From Mageeibacillus sp. UBA5439 (GTDB lineage Bacteria > Bacillota > Clostridia > Saccharofermentanales > DTU023): a stretch of 12,507 bases of DNA. A program made the translations under genes and the position numbers. The first letter of the stretch is position 1, and each line of letters opens with the position of its first letter. Shown piece by piece: positions 1 through 7,176 of the stretch. The notes under the pieces are model-generated. The model was not told where the DNA came from. It worked only from the letters and a program-made list of their open reading frames with translations, and did no database searches. Location: positions 1 through 12,507 of the forward strand of contig DIRJ01000001.1 of the NCBI GenBank assembly GCA_002427505.1, read 5' to 3'.

Positions 1-77
1 GCGGTTGGTCTTTATGCCGATGCACTTTATGGTGGAACAACAACAATTATTTCTGAAGGAGAGCAAAGACCAACCGC
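1..77. repeat. 13-bp inverted repeat flanking a 51-bp inverted segment
   Basis: Bases 1-13 (GCGGTTGGTCTTT) are the exact reverse complement of 65-77 (AAAGACCAACCGC). The 51 bases between them, read on the plus strand in frame with arm 1, give AVGLYADALYGGTTTIISEG, the expected continuation of the minus-strand amidohydrolase, which breaks off at AVGL exactly in arm 2. The arm reaches the first base of the window, so its full length is unknown. A DNA inversion in the cell, or a fold-back chimera made during amplification or assembly, would both give this pattern. Confidence 0.9.
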
Positions 78-320
78 ACCTCGTTGTGGCGCATAATCAT
101 CGAGCGTGTTGTGCACATGACAATCAATGAAGCCGGGAGCGACACATTGACCATCGACGTCAACTTCAAGCTCGATATCGCTTTTGTCAACTGCGTCATA
201 AAAACCGATTTCCTTGATAAGACCATCTCTTACGACGATAGTATCGCCTGCAAGAACACCTTTTTTAAGGTCTCCGCTAATGATTTTATCAATGTTCTTC
301 AATAGCAAATTATTGTTCAT
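27..320 (-). CDS. Enamidase-like amidohydrolase, N-terminal part, broken by a fold-back junction
   Basis: N-terminal about 85 residues of a metal-dependent amidohydrolase, most like enamidase (6-oxo-tetrahydronicotinate ring hydrolase) and imidazolonepropionase-type enzymes. Visible: an N-terminal beta-sandwich segment (KNIDKIISGDLKKGVL, then DTIVVRDGLIKEIG), then APGFIDCHVH, whose HVH pair would bind the active-site metal, and DYAPQ as in enamidase. Family members have about 390 residues; here the frame stops after 97. Residues from about 86 on (CSPSEIIVVVPP) are an artefact of reading inverted DNA. The true continuation (YADALYGGTTTIISEGE) is on the plus strand at 14-64. The ATG is preceded by AGGAGG at 6 bp, so the start is secure. 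It is the last gene of the operon in view and probably acts on the base or ring part of the imported compound; this role is inferred. Confidence 0.8.
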   Translation of the reverse strand: MNNNLLLKNIDKIISGDLKKGVLAGDTIVVRDGLIKEIGFYDAVDKSDIELEVDVDGQCVAPGFIDCHVHNTLDDYAPQRGAVGLCSPSEIIVVVPP

Positions 321-551
321 CTAAACCTCCTGATAATTTCGTCTTAAATTCTTTTTGCTATTCAAATCAGAGACACTCGAAAGTACACCGAATGTATCTG
401 CTGTAGCGATCACAATACTTTCTTTTCCGGAACTCTTGGCCTTGGCAGCTGCTGCCTTAAGCAGCTTAGTACCATTTATGTCCCGAGGGCGCTCGCAAAT
501 TGCTCTCCCAAAACAGCTAATACTATTTGCTGCGTGATTCGATGAAGTCAG
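321..551 (-). pseudogene. Orphan open frame without a normal start, possible gene remnant
   Basis: A 76-codon open frame runs between the PfkB kinase and the amidohydrolase, overlapping the kinase end out of frame. It closes with TAG directly before the amidohydrolase ATG (TAGATG), the spacing expected of a coupled operon gene. It has no ATG or GTG near its beginning; only a CTG at 551 and later non-standard codons are available. The composition looks protein-like, with an Ala/Lys-rich helix (TKLLKAAAAKAK), a hydrophobic strand (ESIVIATADTFG) and a basic C-terminus (LNSKKNLRRNYQEV). I do not recognise the family. It could be the C-terminal rest of a deleted gene, a gene broken by a frameshift or sequencing error, or chance. 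The stretch contains no other gene. Confidence 0.35.
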
Positions 552-1464
552 TCACCATCCTTTGACTTACTGCTCCGGATCGGGCACCAATAAACTGCAC
601 ACTCCTGTTAGCTGCAGCAGTTGCGAACTTTGAGCAGTACGGAATGTCATGATCTTGTATCAGGGCATGCAAAAAGGCAGCGTTAAATGTATCGCCTGCT
701 CCGGTCGTATCCACAGCTTCTACGCTGTAAGACGGGATATCCACTCTGCCATCTCGCCAAAGTACCGAGCATCCTCTTGCGCCCTGTGTAATGATAACTA
801 TCTTTTCGGAGTCCCCTATCAGCTCTACAAAGGCAGAGTCGCCGTCTCGTCCGCAATACTTGTCTGCTGCTTCAGTGTTAAAGGACAGAACATCAGCCAG
901 ATCAAAAAAATAGCGATCATTGATGTCGTCTTTCGATACGAAGGTACTACTCTCCGCATCGAACATAAAACATGCACCTTCTGTTTTAGCCGCACCAAGT
1001 AATTCACGATAATTGTCCAGAGTTTTAAAGTCAGAAATTAAACCGTAGACAAAGGAAGCCTCTCTAAGAAGCAGCTCCTTCTCGGCATCAATGACCGCAA
1101 CAGGCTTCTCTCTGTTTTCATATAACATTATTGTTCTGTCCGACCCATCAGCTTCCATCAAGATCGCAGTCTTAAAATTCTCACATGAGGTCAGTACGTC
1201 AATGCTATCTATACTGACGTTAAAGGACTCGAAAGATTGCAATAGCATCCGGGTGTAAGAATCAGTACCTAACGCAGACAGGAATTTAGTTGGTGTGCCC
1301 AGGGCAGCCAAAACACATGCTGTGTTTGCTACCATTCCGCCCGGTAATGTCTCAATGTGGCGCACAAAGAATTTATCCCCTACCACGATTTTTTGCAGGC
1401 AACGATAATACTGGTCAGCTGTTACATGACCTAATGCAGCAACATAGGACTTTTTAATTTTCAT
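523..1464 (-). CDS. PfkB/ribokinase-family sugar kinase
   Basis: ATP-dependent kinase of the ribokinase/PfkB fold, 313 residues, a normal family length. It would phosphorylate a sugar or nucleoside-type alcohol in the cytoplasm. The N-terminal signature ETLPGGMVANTACVLAALG (about 38-56) binds substrate. The C-terminal signature VDTTGAGDTF (251-260) includes the anion hole GAG and catalytic Asp258, and ITQGARGCSVL (225-235) is the usual strand before it. The substrate cannot be read from these motifs. The ATG overlaps the end of the upstream unknown gene by 11 bp and has only a weak ribosome binding site, so translation is probably coupled. It is the second PfkB kinase of the operon and, unlike the other one, has a canonical catalytic motif. 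Confidence 0.9.
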   Translation of the reverse strand: MKIKKSYVAALGHVTADQYYRCLQKIVVGDKFFVRHIETLPGGMVANTACVLAALGTPTKFLSALGTDSYTRMLLQSFESFNVSIDSIDVLTSCENFKTAILMEADGSDRTIMLYENREKPVAVIDAEKELLLREASFVYGLISDFKTLDNYRELLGAAKTEGACFMFDAESSTFVSKDDINDRYFFDLADVLSFNTEAADKYCGRDGDSAFVELIGDSEKIVIITQGARGCSVLWRDGRVDIPSYSVEAVDTTGAGDTFNAAFLHALIQDHDIPYCSKFATAAANRSVQFIGARSGAVSQRMVTDFIESRSK

Positions 1465-1822
1465 CTTTAATTACTTTATTAAAATAATGTGGATCATAGA
1501 TATCGATCCGGTCATTGTCCCTAACTTCCACGCCGACATAATGGTGTTGGAGATTATACAAATTTATGTCTCCGCATTCTTGTAATTTCTCCATTGTTTC
1601 AAGTAAAACTTTAATATCCGGACACTGCCAGAAGGAAAAATACCGCCATTCACTAGACCAGCTGCAATCGTAAACACTGCTCATTTCTACGCCAGCTGCA
1701 CTTGCCTCACGTGATATCTCATTCACACGATCTATTAACATCTGTTTTCCCTCTTCGCTGGCGGTATACCACTTGTCATTATGTTTCCAGAATGAAACGA
1801 AGCCATATTTTCTTTTTTCCAT
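1454..1822 (-). CDS. Small protein of unknown function
   Basis: A 122-residue soluble protein with no signal peptide or membrane segment. It is rich in aromatic residues: FVSFWKHNDKW near the start, SSEWRYFSFWQCPD in the middle, and INLYNLQHHYVGVEV towards the end. The pattern of two aromatic strand segments around a helix would fit a ferredoxin-like or dimeric alpha/beta-barrel fold, but I cannot assign a family. The ATG is preceded by AGGGAGAA at a good distance and lies 15 bp after the nucleoside-phosphorylase gene; its end overlaps the next kinase gene by 11 bp. Its position inside the catabolic operon suggests an accessory enzyme or a small-molecule-binding role, which is inference only. 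Confidence 0.8.
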   Translation of the reverse strand: MEKRKYGFVSFWKHNDKWYTASEEGKQMLIDRVNEISREASAAGVEMSSVYDCSWSSEWRYFSFWQCPDIKVLLETMEKLQECGDINLYNLQHHYVGVEVRDNDRIDIYDPHYFNKVIKDEN

Positions 1823-1837
1823 GGTCAGTTCTCCCTA

Positions 1838-2731
1838 CTATTTTTGATCAAAAGGAATCCAGTTCTGTTTGTTCCTTGCGGCCTTCTCCAGGTCCATCTG
1901 ATGGAGGTAAGCTAATCCTTCAAATACAATCTCAGTAGCATTATCGTGTCCGTTTCCGGGGGTAAAAGGTTCATTAGTAATCAAATTATTATCAACTGAG
2001 CAGACAGCGCCGCCTCTTCTGCCAAAAAGACCAGTTAATGTTATAACAGCAGCTGATTCCCGATCCCAGTAAAGTACACCGGCGCGGTTATAATAATCAA
2101 TAATATCTGCATGAACAGGCTGAAAATCCCCGCCAACAGAAGGACGGCCACAGCCGACATGTTCACTATCAGCAGATCTGCCTACGCCTATATGGTAGGG
2201 ATGGCCCAGCTCTTCAGCAGCTTTAGCTAGTGCTACAATCAATTCGTAGCTGCTGGCAGCAGGGTAAGAAGTTGCTACATAGCTTTGTGTCATACCTTCA
2301 TCTCTCACTGCCCCGCTGGCGATAACAACATCCCCTGATTTAACTTTCTCGTTGATTCCGGCGCCTCCGCCCAGTCTCAGAAAAGTGTTTGCTTTGCTAT
2401 AATGCATGAACTCAACGAGTATTAATTCCGCCTCCGGGCTGCCACTACCTCCGCTGACAATGCTGATATGGGCGCCTTTGTAGTAACCACTGTAGGTTGT
2501 AAACATTCCTGACCTGCCGGCAAGAACTACGTGATCCATTTTTCTGCTTAGAAGTTCTGCGGGATCACCTGTGTAATCCAACAAGGGATCACGCACTACC
2601 ATAATTATGTAATCTCCAATTAATGACGTATCTATTCCCGTCAAGGCAGGCTTTCCATTAATAGACAGTCCACCGGGCAGCATCCGGTCCGAGTAGTCAT
2701 AGCTTGCAAGAATCTTCTCAAAACTATTCAT
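1838..2731 (-). CDS. Nucleoside phosphorylase family protein (uridine/purine phosphorylase type)
   Basis: Member of the hexameric/trimeric nucleoside phosphorylase fold, about 297 residues, which splits an N-glycosidic bond with phosphate to give a base and a sugar-1-phosphate. Visible: an Arg-containing strand VVRDPL near residue 47, a glycine-rich phosphate-site segment LRLGGGAGINEKVKSGDVV around 120-135, then GAVRDEGMTQSYVATSYPA, matching the family's A-x-R-D-E-G...Y...YPA stretch, and YWDRESAAVITL near 225, equivalent to the D-M-E-x-A substrate-binding segment. I chose the ATG at 2731 rather than the GTG at 2740 because GGTGAG lies just before it; either start overlaps the end of yjbQ. 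The sequence differs enough from classic uridine phosphorylases that the base specificity is open. It is the central clue that the operon handles an N-glycoside. Confidence 0.87.
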   Translation of the reverse strand: MNSFEKILASYDYSDRMLPGGLSINGKPALTGIDTSLIGDYIIMVVRDPLLDYTGDPAELLSRKMDHVVLAGRSGMFTTYSGYYKGAHISIVSGGSGSPEAELILVEFMHYSKANTFLRLGGGAGINEKVKSGDVVIASGAVRDEGMTQSYVATSYPAASSYELIVALAKAAEELGHPYHIGVGRSADSEHVGCGRPSVGGDFQPVHADIIDYYNRAGVLYWDRESAAVITLTGLFGRRGGAVCSVDNNLITNEPFTPGNGHDNATEIVFEGLAYLHQMDLEKAARNKQNWIPFDQK

Positions 2732-3140
2732 CAGACTCACCCAGACTCATAATTTGAACGTAGTATTTTCTCTTTCTTGGACCGTCAAACTCAAAAAAAT
2801 AGATCCCCTGCGATGACCCTATCGCCAGCTCGGCATCATCAATAATAAAGCTGGCATCAACTCCTGCAAGCATTGACTTTACATGACCTGAAGCATCAGA
2901 CGGGGTATCAAACTGATGCTTGAAATCTATTCGGGTAGGTATAAGGCGATTCATTTCTTCCTCGATATCGAGAAATCCCAATTCGTCCATACGGGAAATA
3001 ACACTGATTCCAGCTGTAGTATGGGGTACAAATACATGAGCGATGCCGTTCTTGACCCCACTCCTTTTAACCGCTTCTTCTACCTGTTCGGTTATTTCAA
3101 AGAGTTTGTTACCGCTGGTTTCAAGATAAAACGTATACAT
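2724..3140 (-). CDS. yjbQ: YjbQ family protein (UPF0047)
   Basis: About 138 residues, the full length of the YjbQ/UPF0047 family, small soluble proteins that assemble as trimers; some have been reported to have weak thiamine-phosphate synthase activity, but the main role is unclear. Diagnostic segments: GIAHVFVPHTTAGISV (about 32-47) with the conserved His-Thr-Thr, a second His-bearing stretch (DFKHQFDTPSDASGHVKSML) that supplies likely metal ligands, and SSQGIYFFEFDGPRKR near the end, equivalent to the family's G-x-WQGIFL-x-E-D-GPR. AGGAG lies 6 bp before the ATG at 3140; the TTG at 3146 would have no usable spacing, so I reject it. The gene begins 12 bp after the SIS gene and overlaps the phosphorylase gene start. 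Confidence 0.9.
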   Translation of the reverse strand: MYTFYLETSGNKLFEITEQVEEAVKRSGVKNGIAHVFVPHTTAGISVISRMDELGFLDIEEEMNRLIPTRIDFKHQFDTPSDASGHVKSMLAGVDASFIIDDAELAIGSSQGIYFFEFDGPRKRKYYVQIMSLGESDE

Positions 3141-3152
3141 ATCCAACTCCTC

Positions 3153-4277
3153 TCAATATTCAATCTTGCTGTTGCGTACATCCGGGAACCCTGACTCTGA
3201 CCACGCACCTTTATGCCCTCTAAAGTACTCACACCCCGGACCACCATCGACATTGGCTAGGATATAAGCGACTAATGAAGAATAGACCAGAGGCGAGAAC
3301 ATCTCTCTAAGGCTTGCTTCAATACAAGCAGTATTATTTCCCTGTCGGCTGAAAAGATCTTCGCCATCCGTGAGCACAATGTGCGGCCTGTTTAAGGCTT
3401 TAACAGCTTGTGCTACCTCCAGTGATCTACTGATAGCATGTGCATTAGCTGGTGCAATTAGAATGGTAGGGATTTGCTCCGGATTAGTTCTGAAAAAATT
3501 TAAGTGCGCGAATTCTTCAACATCCTGGGAGCTGGCACTAAAGCCATAGGCCTCAATCATCTTTGCCATTCCGAAATCAGCAGACGCTTTGCAAGGTCCT
3601 GCAGACAATAATTCCACTTTTTTATGCAGGGAGCAGTTATCAGCAAATCTGTTCAGCTCACTGTTGAGCTGGTCGAAAGCACGTTCAATCACGCTGCTAA
3701 GGCCGGATAGTTCTCTGCGCATCTCATGTGCCTGATCCATCGTATACAGGCCTTTAACTTCTCCAAAACGAATAGCTAGGGCAAATAAGGCCGCTTGAGT
3801 AGATATATATGACCTGACACCAGGTGATGGCGGGAAAGGCGACTTTTTGACGCAAAGCACATTACGTGCAGCTGAGGCCATTCTACTTTCAGGTGCTGAG
3901 CTAACAGCCAGCGAATTATAGCCGTTTTTCGCAAAGGCCAGCATCGCTTCCACCGTTCGAGCAGCTTCGCCGGAACTGCTGATGCCGATAGCCAGAATAT
4001 TTTTTTTCGGTTCTGTCTTGCTTATTTGAGCATAGTACCTTGAGGCTTCTAGCGAAGTAAGGGCTGTAGCATTCAAGTTACATAGTTGCCTGAATGCATC
4101 AACAGCGCCAACTGCTGCATTATATGAATCGCCGCTGCCAAATAGCACCACTTGCTTTGTAGAAAATATTTCCGGAGTGGGCACGCTCAAACGTGTATTT
4201 GCTTCTATATCCCAAAAATCCTGCTCTAGCAACGAGGGTATGCTTAATACTTGATTTAACATTCGATTCTCTGTCAC
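3153..4277 (-). CDS. Double SIS-domain sugar isomerase/deaminase-like protein
   Basis: 374 residues with two SIS (sugar isomerase) domains, like the isomerase half of glucosamine-6-phosphate synthase and the AgaS/FrlB proteins that isomerise, deaminate or deglycate phosphosugars. First domain about 40-180: VVLFGSGDSYNAA (44-56) is the sugar-phosphate entry motif, GISSSGEAARTVEAM (98-112) the phosphate-binding Ser/Thr-rich loop. Second domain from about 210, with EEFAHLNFF as the usual helix before a second phosphate site, ending in a C-terminal lobe (GCEYFRGHKGAWSES). No glutaminase domain is present, so it is not a synthase. The start is GTG with AAAGGA 10 bp upstream; ATG at 4262 is an alternative. 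Next to two kinases and a phosphorylase it would plausibly act on a phosphorylated (amino) sugar. Confidence 0.85.
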   Translation of the reverse strand: MTENRMLNQVLSIPSLLEQDFWDIEANTRLSVPTPEIFSTKQVVLFGSGDSYNAAVGAVDAFRQLCNLNATALTSLEASRYYAQISKTEPKKNILAIGISSSGEAARTVEAMLAFAKNGYNSLAVSSAPESRMASAARNVLCVKKSPFPPSPGVRSYISTQAALFALAIRFGEVKGLYTMDQAHEMRRELSGLSSVIERAFDQLNSELNRFADNCSLHKKVELLSAGPCKASADFGMAKMIEAYGFSASSQDVEEFAHLNFFRTNPEQIPTILIAPANAHAISRSLEVAQAVKALNRPHIVLTDGEDLFSRQGNNTACIEASLREMFSPLVYSSLVAYILANVDGGPGCEYFRGHKGAWSESGFPDVRNSKIEY

Positions 4278-4304
4278 TTTTTTTCAATCCTTTCAGAAAT
4301 TCTG

Positions 4305-5225
4305 TTACATAACATCGACAAGCTCAGCTTGCATCTGACGCGCCAGCTTTACAGCTTCATGCATCATTACGTCATCAATTCGCAGAGGCAGGCCAAACTG
4401 CTGTAGCACATAAGATGCGGCTACCGAAGCGCAAATCCCTGCATTTACTATATCTCCACCGCTTTCGCAGTAACCGACCAGAAACCCGCCTGTAGAAGCA
4501 TTTCCTCCTCCTGTGACATCTACAACAGTTCCCGGAGCAGCGGGGATATGGAAAATTTTCTTGCTGTCAGATACAAGAGAGCCTTTGGAGCCCAGTCTCA
4601 GTATTACAGCTTTGGCACCAAGGCCCAGCACATATCGCATAACCTCGATAGCTTGTTCTTTATTACTAAGCCTTCTGCCTTCCGTCAAATTGAGTGAAAA
4701 CAAATCAACATGCTGCAAATAGTCACTGATCGCATCTCGATTCTCGGGAACGGCGGCAGCACCAAGAATCTCCCATACTGAAATCATCGAACGCGTTTCC
4801 AGGTATTTTATGGCATCTGTCCAGAATTTTTCGTCACAGTCTTTAAACAGATACATGCCTTTGCATTGGTCGTAAAGGGCCGGTATTTCAGAAATCATCG
4901 GCTGCATAAGATCATGACTGCCATAGCCATCCATGAGGATTTCTTCCCGTTCTCCATCTGCAAAATAATTGAGACGCGAGTGTGTGCAGGGCATATCGCG
5001 CAAGACTCCGGCTACATGAATATCATTTTCAAGGAACCAGCTGTCATATTTTTCCGCGAAATCAGGTCCAATGCCACTGCATATGCCCACATGCTCGGAC
5101 CAGATACGCATACCGGCTGCTGTGTATGCACCGCCACCTAAAATATCCGGCTGGCAGCTGCCGTCAGAAAAATGTATGTCATCAATCAGGATCTGGGTTA
5201 AGATATAATAATCTACTTTTTTCAA
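4305..5225 (-). CDS. PfkB-fold kinase with GGGN motif in place of GAGD (MAK32-like)
   Basis: 306 residues of the PfkB/ribokinase fold. The N-terminal DILGGGAYTAAGMRIW (27-42) matches the substrate-side signature, and LRLGSKGSLV (209-218) is the strand before the active site. The C-terminal signature reads VVDVTGGGNASTGGFLVGY (234-252): the expected GAGD is GGGN, so the catalytic Asp is Asn242. GGGN is known from the MAK32-like branch of this fold, whose activity is not settled, so this may be a kinase with altered chemistry or a non-catalytic binding protein. The start is TTG with GGGAGA 7 bp before it; there is no competing ATG. It follows the transporter ATPase gene by 57 bp and precedes the SIS gene by 27 bp, as the first non-transport gene of the operon. 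Confidence 0.87.
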   Translation of the reverse strand: MKKVDYYILTQILIDDIHFSDGSCQPDILGGGAYTAAGMRIWSEHVGICSGIGPDFAEKYDSWFLENDIHVAGVLRDMPCTHSRLNYFADGEREEILMDGYGSHDLMQPMISEIPALYDQCKGMYLFKDCDEKFWTDAIKYLETRSMISVWEILGAAAVPENRDAISDYLQHVDLFSLNLTEGRRLSNKEQAIEVMRYVLGLGAKAVILRLGSKGSLVSDSKKIFHIPAAPGTVVDVTGGGNASTGGFLVGYCESGGDIVNAGICASVAASYVLQQFGLPLRIDDVMMHEAVKLARQMQAELVDVM

Positions 5226-5282
5226 TTGCTATCTCCCTTTATGCTCGAAACACTGTAATGAGCAGTTCTACTCAAACAGATC

Positions 5283-6350
5283 TCACACAATTCGTCTTTC
5301 CGTGACTACGTCAAATACTGAGGAACTGTTAAAATCAATTTCGAAAAAGACATTTTGTCCCTGTTTGAATGCTTCATCAAAATCTGTGCGGCAGCAGTAG
5401 TTTTTGCCCTGAAGGCTAAAGTACACCAGTGACTCTGCTCCCAGATGCTCCACTAAATCCAGCTTAGCCGCTATACAGCTGCCCTCAGGGCGGGAAGGTC
5501 GCAAGCGCAGGTCTTCCGGGCGGACACCCAGAATGTAGGAGCCATCTTCCAAGCGCAAAGCAGCGTCATTTGCTGAGTCAGTCAGGTCCTCGCCGGCAAC
5601 ATATACTTTTCTGCTCTCTACCCGCATGTCCATAAAGTTGATTGAAGGCGTACCCAGAAATCCAGCAACAAAAACATTAGCCGGGTTCTGGTAAAGCGAC
5701 ATTGGAGAGCCGACTTGCTGTATAACTCCATCATTTAGTATCGCAATGCGATCGCCCATTGTCATTGCTTCTTCCTGGTCATGGGTAACTATTAGAGTTG
5801 TAATATTCAGTTCTTGCTGTAACTCCTTGATTTCGACTCGAACTTGTCTTCTCAGTTTTGCATCCAGGTTTGATAGAGGCTCATCCAGGAGCATAACCTT
5901 AGCACGGATAGCCACAACTCGTGCTATCGCTACACGCTGCTGTTGTCCTCCCGACAGCTGATGAGGGTATCTGCTGCCATATTCTTCAAGGCCGACACAA
6001 CGCAAGGCTTCTTTGATACGTTCCTTTCTTTCTTTAGCAGGTATCTTGCGCATTTTTAATCCGAATTCCACATTTTGATCCACTGTCATGTGGGGGAATA
6101 AAGCGTAATCCTGAAAAACTACTCCAATATTTCTCTTATGTGCCTCAATAGAGTTGATATTCACACCATCAACCAGGATTTCTCCTTTATTGCCATCTAA
6201 GAATCCGGCAATGAGACGTAGCATGGTAGTTTTACCTGACCCACTGGGTCCGAGGAGTACAACCATTTCTCCTTCATCTACACACAAATCAACATTAGAT
6301 AAGACTTCGTTGTCTTTATACGATTTTGATATATTTTTTAATTCTAACAA
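5283..6350 (-). CDS. ABC importer ATPase, PotA/FbpC type
   Basis: 355-residue ATP-hydrolysing subunit of an importer. Walker A GPSGSGKTT (34-42), Q-loop Gln80 in VVFQDYALFPH, signature LSGGQQQR (132-139), Walker B VMLLDEP with Asp156/Glu157, D-loop SNLD, and switch His190 in IVTHDQEEAM are all intact. The C-terminal 120 residues form the TOBE-type regulatory domain typical of PotA, FbpC and MalK (LGVRPEDLRLRP is its usual opening). TTG start with AGGAGG upstream. It lies 16 bp after the second permease gene and powers the import system encoded just before it. Family members import polyamines, iron, thiamine, phosphonates or organic acids; the substrate here is unknown. Confidence 0.95.
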   Translation of the reverse strand: MLELKNISKSYKDNEVLSNVDLCVDEGEMVVLLGPSGSGKTTMLRLIAGFLDGNKGEILVDGVNINSIEAHKRNIGVVFQDYALFPHMTVDQNVEFGLKMRKIPAKERKERIKEALRCVGLEEYGSRYPHQLSGGQQQRVAIARVVAIRAKVMLLDEPLSNLDAKLRRQVRVEIKELQQELNITTLIVTHDQEEAMTMGDRIAILNDGVIQQVGSPMSLYQNPANVFVAGFLGTPSINFMDMRVESRKVYVAGEDLTDSANDAALRLEDGSYILGVRPEDLRLRPSRPEGSCIAAKLDLVEHLGAESLVYFSLQGKNYCCRTDFDEAFKQGQNVFFEIDFNSSSVFDVVTERRIV

Positions 6351-6366
6351 TTGAGTGCCTCCTAAA

Positions 6367-7164
6367 TTAGAAAAATCTAGACCAGCGGGCGAATTTTTCG
6401 CCTACTATGGAAAGTATCAATGCGACTAAAATAATTACAGTGGAATATGCTAATACAATCGGGTCCAAGCCCTCAGTCCGCATGGCTGAATATACCCGCA
6501 CCGGGAAAGTTGTAAAACGACTCCCTGAAATAAACAGTGTAATTATTAGTTCGGAGAAAGAAATCATGAAGGAAAATACAGCTCCGACGATAACACCAGG
6601 TCTAATCAGCGGTAAAGTAATATAGCGGAATGTTTGACTGCGTGTAGCACCTAGGCTTGCCGCCGCATCTTCTAGGGTTAGGTTGAATTCTTCCAGACTT
6701 GCGCCAACCACTCGAATAATATAGGGCGTTGTCAAAATAGTATGTGCCAGAACTAACAATATGAAGGATCCTGAAATATTAAATATCCCCATAAACTGAA
6801 GCAGGCCTACCGCCCATACTATTGAAGGCACAAAGATAGGAGCCATAAATAGTGTTTTCAGATGAGATATAAACCTGCTCTTACCTCTAACCAGAGCAAT
6901 ACATGCTGGGAGGCTGAAAACAATACCCAGGGCAGCTGCAGTTAAGGATAACTGCAAGCTTACTTTGAGCGAACTAAGATGTTCCTTATTACGAAATGCC
7001 GCTTTATACCATTTAAGGCTCCATGTTTCCGGAGGAAATGAAAAGTATGATTCTGAGTTAAATGAGCCTCCAACAACTGCAATTATTGGTGCAAGTAGGA
7101 ACAGCAGGATCAATAACACGACAAGAGTAAGCAGAATATTTGATATCTTTATTTTTTTTGTCAT
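6367..7164 (-). CDS. ABC importer permease, PotC type
   Basis: 265-residue inner-membrane subunit with about six hydrophobic helices, the first at 10-32 (ILLTLVVLLILLFLLAPI). The coupling-helix (EAA) motif is EDAAASLGATRSQTFRYITLP around 162-182, with the invariant Gly and the I-x-LP end that docks on the ATPase. The sequence type, with FNSESYFSFPPETWSLKWY after helix 1, is that of the PotC half of PotB/PotC pairs. ATG start with an excellent AGGAGGAG upstream. It lies 12 bp after the first permease gene; the two would form a heterodimeric channel. Confidence 0.94.
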   Translation of the reverse strand: MTKKIKISNILLTLVVLLILLFLLAPIIAVVGGSFNSESYFSFPPETWSLKWYKAAFRNKEHLSSLKVSLQLSLTAAALGIVFSLPACIALVRGKSRFISHLKTLFMAPIFVPSIVWAVGLLQFMGIFNISGSFILLVLAHTILTTPYIIRVVGASLEEFNLTLEDAAASLGATRSQTFRYITLPLIRPGVIVGAVFSFMISFSELIITLFISGSRFTTFPVRVYSAMRTEGLDPIVLAYSTVIILVALILSIVGEKFARWSRFF

Positions 7165-7176
7165 CAGTCTCTCCTC

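Noticed and set aside
355..537. 60-residue plus-strand frame between the kinase and the amidohydrolase
   Set aside because: It has no ribosome binding site, opposes the operon, and looks like the complement of the minus-strand frame.
321..551. The orphan frame (ERPRD..GTKLL) as a displaced piece of the enamidase-like protein, which has GRPKD..GTKAL
   Set aside because: Only a few residues agree, the following residues do not match the enamidase pattern, and the piece lies before the gene start.
649..1002. 117-residue plus-strand frame
   Set aside because: It lies entirely opposite the well-supported PfkB kinase gene and has no family features.
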